Source: Phascolomyces articulosus (Eukaryota; Mucoromycota; Mucoromycetes; Mucorales; Lichtheimiaceae). Taken from it: 64,000 nt of DNA. The stretch's first letter is position 1; each line of letters starts with the position of its first letter. The notes under the pieces were generated by a model. That model was not told the DNA's origin. It was given only the letters and a program-made list of their open reading frames with translations, and made no database searches. The stretch is taken from contig JAIXMP010000003.1 of assembly GCA_025677815.1 (NCBI GenBank), positions 620,001 to 684,000 of the forward strand, written 5' to 3'. The position numbers were made by a program, and so were the translations under genes. This document shows, one piece after another, positions 59,120-64,000 of this stretch.

Positions 59120-62037
59120 ATGTTTAAAGATATTAAACGTCGAGTCAGTAGATGTTATACGCCACATCCATCATCTACCATGGAGAATAATAACAATATC
59201 AAGAGAAAAAGTGTAGTAGATAATAAGAATAAGAATAATGACAAGAAGGTGCCACCTAGAATCAGCAGTCAACATCGTAATAATACAAGTTCCACCATCA
59301 ATAATATTCAACATAATACTACTACTGGTAGTAGTAAACGTAAAGAAAAACGACCTCTTCAACCTTCTTCTACGATGACAACCATTACTCCTGTTTTACC
59401 ACAATCACCTTCTTTATTATTATCCCCTTCTTCTACACCAGCACCCAGACGTTCCTCTTCTGCTCTCAGTAATAACAAACATCAACAAGATGCTTCCAAA
59501 GTCATGCCAGGTGCCAATCGTAGTAATACGTCAAGTTTATCGACCTTGTCATTATCAATGCCATCTACACCTACATCACCTACTAGTCCAACTGCCACAC
59601 CCAATCGATTACATTCGTCGTGTAGTTTGATGACCGTGGGGAGTGATCAACTTTTAGATCATTCTCATTTAAAGCCTGGCATCAATGCGGAATTGTTATC
59701 CTACAACAAAACAATCAACATGTATAGAGAAAACGCCAAGAAAACAAACAACTTGGAAATTCAATGTGATTTTGCCATGTTTTTGGTAGAAGCTGCTAAA
59801 CGTATTGAAATACCAGAAGAATTTGAACATGACGACGAGGATGAAGACGATGATGATGAACACGATATCGATGATGACGGCGTTCAAAGTAGTAGTCGCC
59901 GTAGTAGTAGCAACAACCATCATACCATGGATAATGATGTAGATGAAGAGAATGAAGATAATCATAGTTATGCACCTTCAATGGCATTTACATCAATCTC
60001 TGCGGCGGAACGAGCACAACAATACAAGTTACGACAATCTTATCTACTCGAAGCGGAGAAGTTATTGAAACAAGTTTCCTTGCGTGGACATAGTGAATCT
60101 CAATTTTATCTCGCCAATATGTACGCAGCGGGTATACTCCACAGAACTGGCAAACCCGAGTTTGACAAAGCCTTTCCTTTGTTTGCACAAGCAGCTAAAC
60201 ATCATAATCCCGACGCGGCGTTTCGGTAAGTTGTAGTTTTTGATTGATCATTATTGTCCCTTTGGGTTTTTCTTTCATTATTATTATTACCACCCCGTTT
60301 CTTCTTTATTATCCGATTTTTTTTTACGTATAGGATTCCCACCCCCACTTTGAATTTATATATATTTATACAATTCCTTCTCTCTCCCCACAACAACCCT
60401 TCTCTCCCCTCACTCAACCCCCACCTTACTTTATTCCTTCAAACTTATTCCAATCCACACATCCTCTATATACATACATTATACAACTTTTCCTTACTCT
60501 TTCTGTGTTCTCTCTCCCCATTTCAAATCTCCTGCATATTTGTATATTTGTATATATTTTTATATGTACACAAATAGGCTGTGTTTCTTTCTCTCACTCT
60601 TTCTCTCTCTCCCCAGAGATCTATAATGAGATCGCGCACAGAGAAGGTCGAATGATTTTCGCTTCTATGTATTGTTTTAGTTTAGTCCCTTTTTTATTAT
60701 TATTTTTTATTATTACACACTATAATACCTCTCTTATGGTTCTCCTTATTCCCCCAGCCACCCCTTTTAATGAGACTTTTTGTCGAAATCTTCTTCTCCC
60801 TTCCTTCCTTTCCCCCAAACATACATATACACTCTTTTTTCCCTTTCTCTTTCTCTCCCCCACTTTATTCTTCTTTTTCGTGCATAGATCGACACGTTCT
60901 ATGCATAAAAAAAAAGTGGAATCTACCATTTTGTTGTTATTTTTTTTGGGGGGAGGAAGAGGAGATGTAGGATTGACGTGGTTGATATGAAAATGATCTT
61001 TTTGAATGATAAATAGACTTTTTTTTGGACTAATAAGATGATATATACATACATTAAAAATTAGAACTGCTAAATGCTATGAAGATGGACTCGGAACAAA
61101 ACGCGACAGGTCGAAAGCTTCTCAATATTACAGGTAAGTTTATTTTTTTTTATCTTTTCTAAAAAAAGTTACAATACCGGTATAATGGTTTTTTAACAAA
61201 CAAACAAATAAATCAACAAAAAAAAAATCATATAGGAAAGCGGCTTCATTAAATCATCCAGGTGCTATGTATCGGTATGGATTAGCTGAAATGAATGGAG
61301 AACTGGGTATTCATCGTAACTTGCGAGATGGGCACAAATGGCTCAAACGTTCTGCCGAAGCTGCGACACCTCAGTATCCTCATGCATTGCATGAATTGGC
61401 CTTGTTACACGAACGAGGCTTTGATTCCGTCATCTTTGCGGATCCCGACTATGCTGTTCATTTATATACTGAGGCAGCGAATATGGGTTATGCTCCTTCC
61501 GCGTTCCGTTTAGGTGAATGTTATGAATTTGGTCGATTGCAATGTCCCATTGATCCTACCTTGAGTATTCAATATTATAGTATTGCTGCCAATCAAGATC
61601 ATCCAGAAGCTTGTTTTGCTTTGACTGCATGGTATTTGATGGGTTCAGATGCTTTAGAATCTTCTGAAGATCAAGCATTTGCTTGGGCGTATCGTGCTGC
61701 CTCCAAAGGTTTTCCCAAAGCAGAATATGCAATTGGTTACTTTTTTGAAGTAGGTATTGGAGTTCCCAAAGATATGCAAGAAGCAATTCGTTGGTATATT
61801 ACGGCGGCGGACAAAGGTGAAAAACGAGCAGCAGCTAGACTTCATCAATTGCCATCGAGATATCGAAGTAGTATTCGACGATCAACAACGGCTGTTTCAG
61901 TGCCACCGCCACCGCCATCTTCTATCCCTCAATCACCATCGCGTTTTATTCAACATAGTGAAAGCTTTATACAACGCGCAAAGGGTCTTTTGGGATCGAA
62001 AAAGGAGGTCGAAGAACCAATTGCTAACTTTGTCTAA
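59120..62037 (+). CDS. Sel1-repeat protein, Skt5/Chs4-like chitin synthase activator
   Basis: Exons 59120-60225, 61065-61133 and 61236-62037 give 658 aa. Residues 1-190 are Ser/Thr/Asn-rich and disordered. A lead-in segment (NLEIQCDFAMFLVEAAKRIE) is interrupted by an acidic insert at about 233-275. Sel1 repeats fill about 300-590, for example SESQFYLANMYAAGILHRTG, TAKCYEDGLGTKRDRSKAS, PSAFRLGECYEFGRL and AEYAIGYFFEVGIGVPKDMQ. This lead-in plus seven or so Sel1 units is the Skt5/Chs4 layout. Those proteins recruit and activate chitin synthase at the bud neck or septum. No C-terminal CaaX box is seen: the protein ends EPIANFV. Intron 1 is 839 nt, far above all others here. The repeat reads smoothly across it (NPDAAFR, then TAKCYEDG). 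Confidence 0.9.
60226..61064 (+). other. Unusually long intron (839 nt)
   Basis: Intron 1 of the Sel1-repeat gene, from GTAAGT to TTAG. It is strongly C/T-rich from 60340 to 60620 and again at 60780-60880, unlike the short AT-rich introns elsewhere. It contains an ORF (60505-60990) of low complexity with no recognised product. Confidence 0.8.
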
Positions 62038-63568
62038 AGCATTTTTTTTTGAAGTATCCTATCAATGGATTCATTTATATACACACACCATCTTTTTTTT
62101 TTGTTTCTATGTGTTATATATATATATATATAAGTATAATATATATATTATATATTTATATTTATATTTATAATAACCTTCTATTATATACATCTTCTTC
62201 TATTTCTTATTTTTCTTTCTTTCTTGTTTCTCTCCCAATCATTATTACATTATTACGCACACCAACAAACAATAAGAATTCTCTCTCTGTCTCACCCCCC
62301 CCCAAAAAAAAAAACTTAAACCCCGGGCACTCAATCACGCCACAAATACAACAATACTTTCTTATTCTTAACATTTACTCAATTGTGCACATGCATTCAT
62401 TCCACATTATAACTTAGTAGATATATATATACATCCACAGCCAACTTGTTATACCTTTCTCCCCAACCCCCAATCATGAGCCTTTATCACTGATTCTACT
62501 ATCATCATAGTAGGCCACAATTGCAAATAGTTTTTTTTTTTTTACTTACAAATTTTTGTTCTTTTATATCCTTTTTATCTTCACTTTCATTTTTTATATC
62601 TTTTTTTTTCTCTTCTTTTTCTCTATGTAATAATCCCTTATTTTCATTTATTTTTATCTCTTAAAAAGATATATATATATATATCATTATATCATTTCTC
62701 TTTATATATAAATAATATACATAGCAAAGCTATTATATTCTAATAATAATAAATAAAAAAACAATATATATATATATATTATTATGAACAAAAATAAAGT
62801 CAAAAATGATTGAATAGTTGTTTGATGAAAATATCAACGCGACCTGTAAATCTGACGTGCACATGCAGCAGTTTATTATTATTATTATTATTATTATCTA
62901 TTTATATTTGTTTTGTTACATAGTCAACCAATAAAGTGGTAATAGATGGGAGAGAGAGAGAGAAAGAGATTATAAAAAGAAACTCTATTGTTAAAAATAC
63001 CGGGGAAACGCCAACATGCATAAACTTTTATATAAAACCCACTTTTTTAAATAAACAAAACGACGGAGTGGATGCGATTAAAAAAAAATACGGAGTGATC
63101 GATTAAAGATTTTTTTTACATAATGTACACACTCTTGAGGTGATAAAGTTAAATAATAATATGCATTTTCAAATGTATTTAATCAATAAAAATCAATAAA
63201 AAGCTTCTGATAAGAAACATCCATTCAAAAAAAAAAACTCAAATGGTTCAATCTAAAATAATCCAATTCAACGACGTTAGGATGGATAATTCTATATATT
63301 CAGTTTTAGCTAAACTGAATAGCCTTCATCCATATTATAGTATTTTGGAGTAACTAAGAATAGTTAAGGTTTATATGCAGCTAATATTGTAACTCATGTA
63401 TTTTACTTTTTTGTTTATCTCATATAACAACAGCAATAACAAGTAACTATTTGTTTAGATTATCAATTCGCCATGTTGACATTAAACACACACATTTGTA
63501 TATCTACTCCAAAGATTTTTTTTATTTGTTTATTTATACAATTAGATATATTTGTATTTATTATATAC
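62038..63568. other. Convergent intergenic region with simple repeats
   Basis: 3' flank of the Sel1-repeat gene and of the minus-strand gene at the window end. It holds several (TA)n tracts (near 62118-62150, 62670-62690 and 62764-62780) and a (TTA)n tract at 62872-62897. No coding ORF is supported. Confidence 0.6.
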
Positions 63569-64000
63569 TTATAGTAATGGTCTACTAAACCTAAATCCAT
63601 TACGTTTCACAGCTGCACTTAATCTACGATAATAATAAGGATATTGTTGTAATATTTGTAAATGATTTTGTTCCAATGCTGTTGGCTGTAATTCTTGTTG
63701 TTGTTGTTGTTCTTGGTTATCTGATGTTGCATGTGTGTTATTATGATGTGAATGATGATGATCTTGTGATGAAGAAGATCCACTTGCCATCATATTTCCA
63801 ATGACATTTCGACTCATTCCAATCACACCAGGCATGATCGTGGCACCTAGTTGAAATATACTTTCACCTTCACCATTGGGTCGACCAAAGGAGGGCATGA
63901 CATCGACCAAATTCCAATTTTCACTATTGACACCCCCTTCCACACCTTCATCGTCATCATAATCTTCTTCATCATCTTGTATATCATCTTCACTATTATC
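63569..64000 (-). CDS. C-terminal part of an unrecognised protein (gene runs off the window)
   Basis: The minus-strand frame is open from the window edge to the TAA at 63569-63571 (about 143 residues). It starts with an acidic Asp/Glu stretch and then a conserved-looking block: NSENWNLVDVMPSFGRPNGE, then SIFQLGATIMPGVIGMSRNV. A His/Ser and Gln-rich linker follows, and a basic end LSAAVKRNGFRFSRPLL. The order (acidic, hydrophobic block, low complexity, basic tail) suggests the end of a larger regulatory protein. I do not recognise it. The Met at 63943 is internal. Confidence 0.65.
   Translation of the reverse strand, partial: DNSEDDIQDDEEDYDDDEGVEGGVNSENWNLVDVMPSFGRPNGEGESIFQLGATIMPGVIGMSRNVIGNMMASGSSSSQDHHHSHHNNTHATSDNQEQQQQQELQPTALEQNHLQILQQYPYYYRRLSAAVKRNGFRFSRPLL

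Noticed and set aside
60505..60990. 161-codon ORF inside the long intron
   Set aside because: Phe/Leu/Ser runs from a C/T-rich tract; the Sel1 repeat reads straight across the spliced exons.
62872..62897. Regular TTA repeat considered as a direct-repeat array
   Set aside because: A simple trinucleotide microsatellite; no CRISPR-like spacing exists in this eukaryotic sequence.

Overview
The window looks like nuclear DNA of an early-diverging filamentous fungus, most likely a mucoralean (Mucoromycota). It is AT-rich, with genes on both strands and many short GT-AG introns, mostly about 40-140 nt. Coding exons carry long Asn/Gln/Ser/His runs, no operons are seen, and one non-LTR retrotransposon remnant is present. 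All splice sites were read by eye. For each multi-exon gene model the exon phases add up to a whole number of codons and the joined frame is open, but nothing was aligned against a database.

Layout. 1-509 is the 3' end of a Lys/His-rich nuclear-type protein (+). 3744-5198 is an intronless Ser/Thr kinase (+). 6110-7756 is a two-domain protein disulfide isomerase ending in KDEL (+). 8166-8865 is NTF2 (-). 9071-10523 is a CobW/COG0523 GTPase with a 21-nt micro-exon (-). 12071-12844 is a short protein with a Whi5/Nrm1-like GTB motif (+). 14356-15712 is a polytopic membrane protein (+). 18088-18944 is a Pcl-type cyclin (+). 19387-23211 is an SPX-EXS phosphate transporter of the Syg1/Xpr1 family (+). 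23425-24297 is a Fyv7-like rRNA-processing factor (-). 24824-25792 is an unrecognised membrane protein (+).

The middle of the window holds a eukaryotic DUF262 protein (26651-28479, -), a 3.2-kb gene-poor gap with a possible solo LTR, and a 29-exon ZGRF1-like gene (31721-37709, +). The ZGRF1-like protein joins a DUF2439 domain to an SF1 helicase in one chain. A 695-aa unrecognised protein (37800-40174, -) lies tail to tail with it. Next come an SH3-EH adaptor (40981-43080, +) and a mitochondrial Era GTPase (43158-44898, -).

The region 46-50 kb is accessory. It holds a frameshifted LINE remnant, an unrecognised gene whose last exon reads into that remnant, and a decayed ORF family member. The right part carries a KH plus 2H-phosphoesterase protein resembling ASCC1 (50232-52364, +), prephenate dehydrogenase TYR1 (52698-54811, +) and a very acidic single-pass membrane protein (55244-56841, +). 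It ends with a Skt5/Chs4-like Sel1-repeat protein that has an outlier 839-nt intron (59120-62037, +) and the 3' end of an unrecognised gene (63569-64000, -).

Most genes are housekeeping or cell-cycle/cell-wall genes with no shared pathway. The two most unusual loci are the ZGRF1-like helicase and the DUF262 protein, which face away from each other across the solo-LTR gap. The sequence does not show that they work together.
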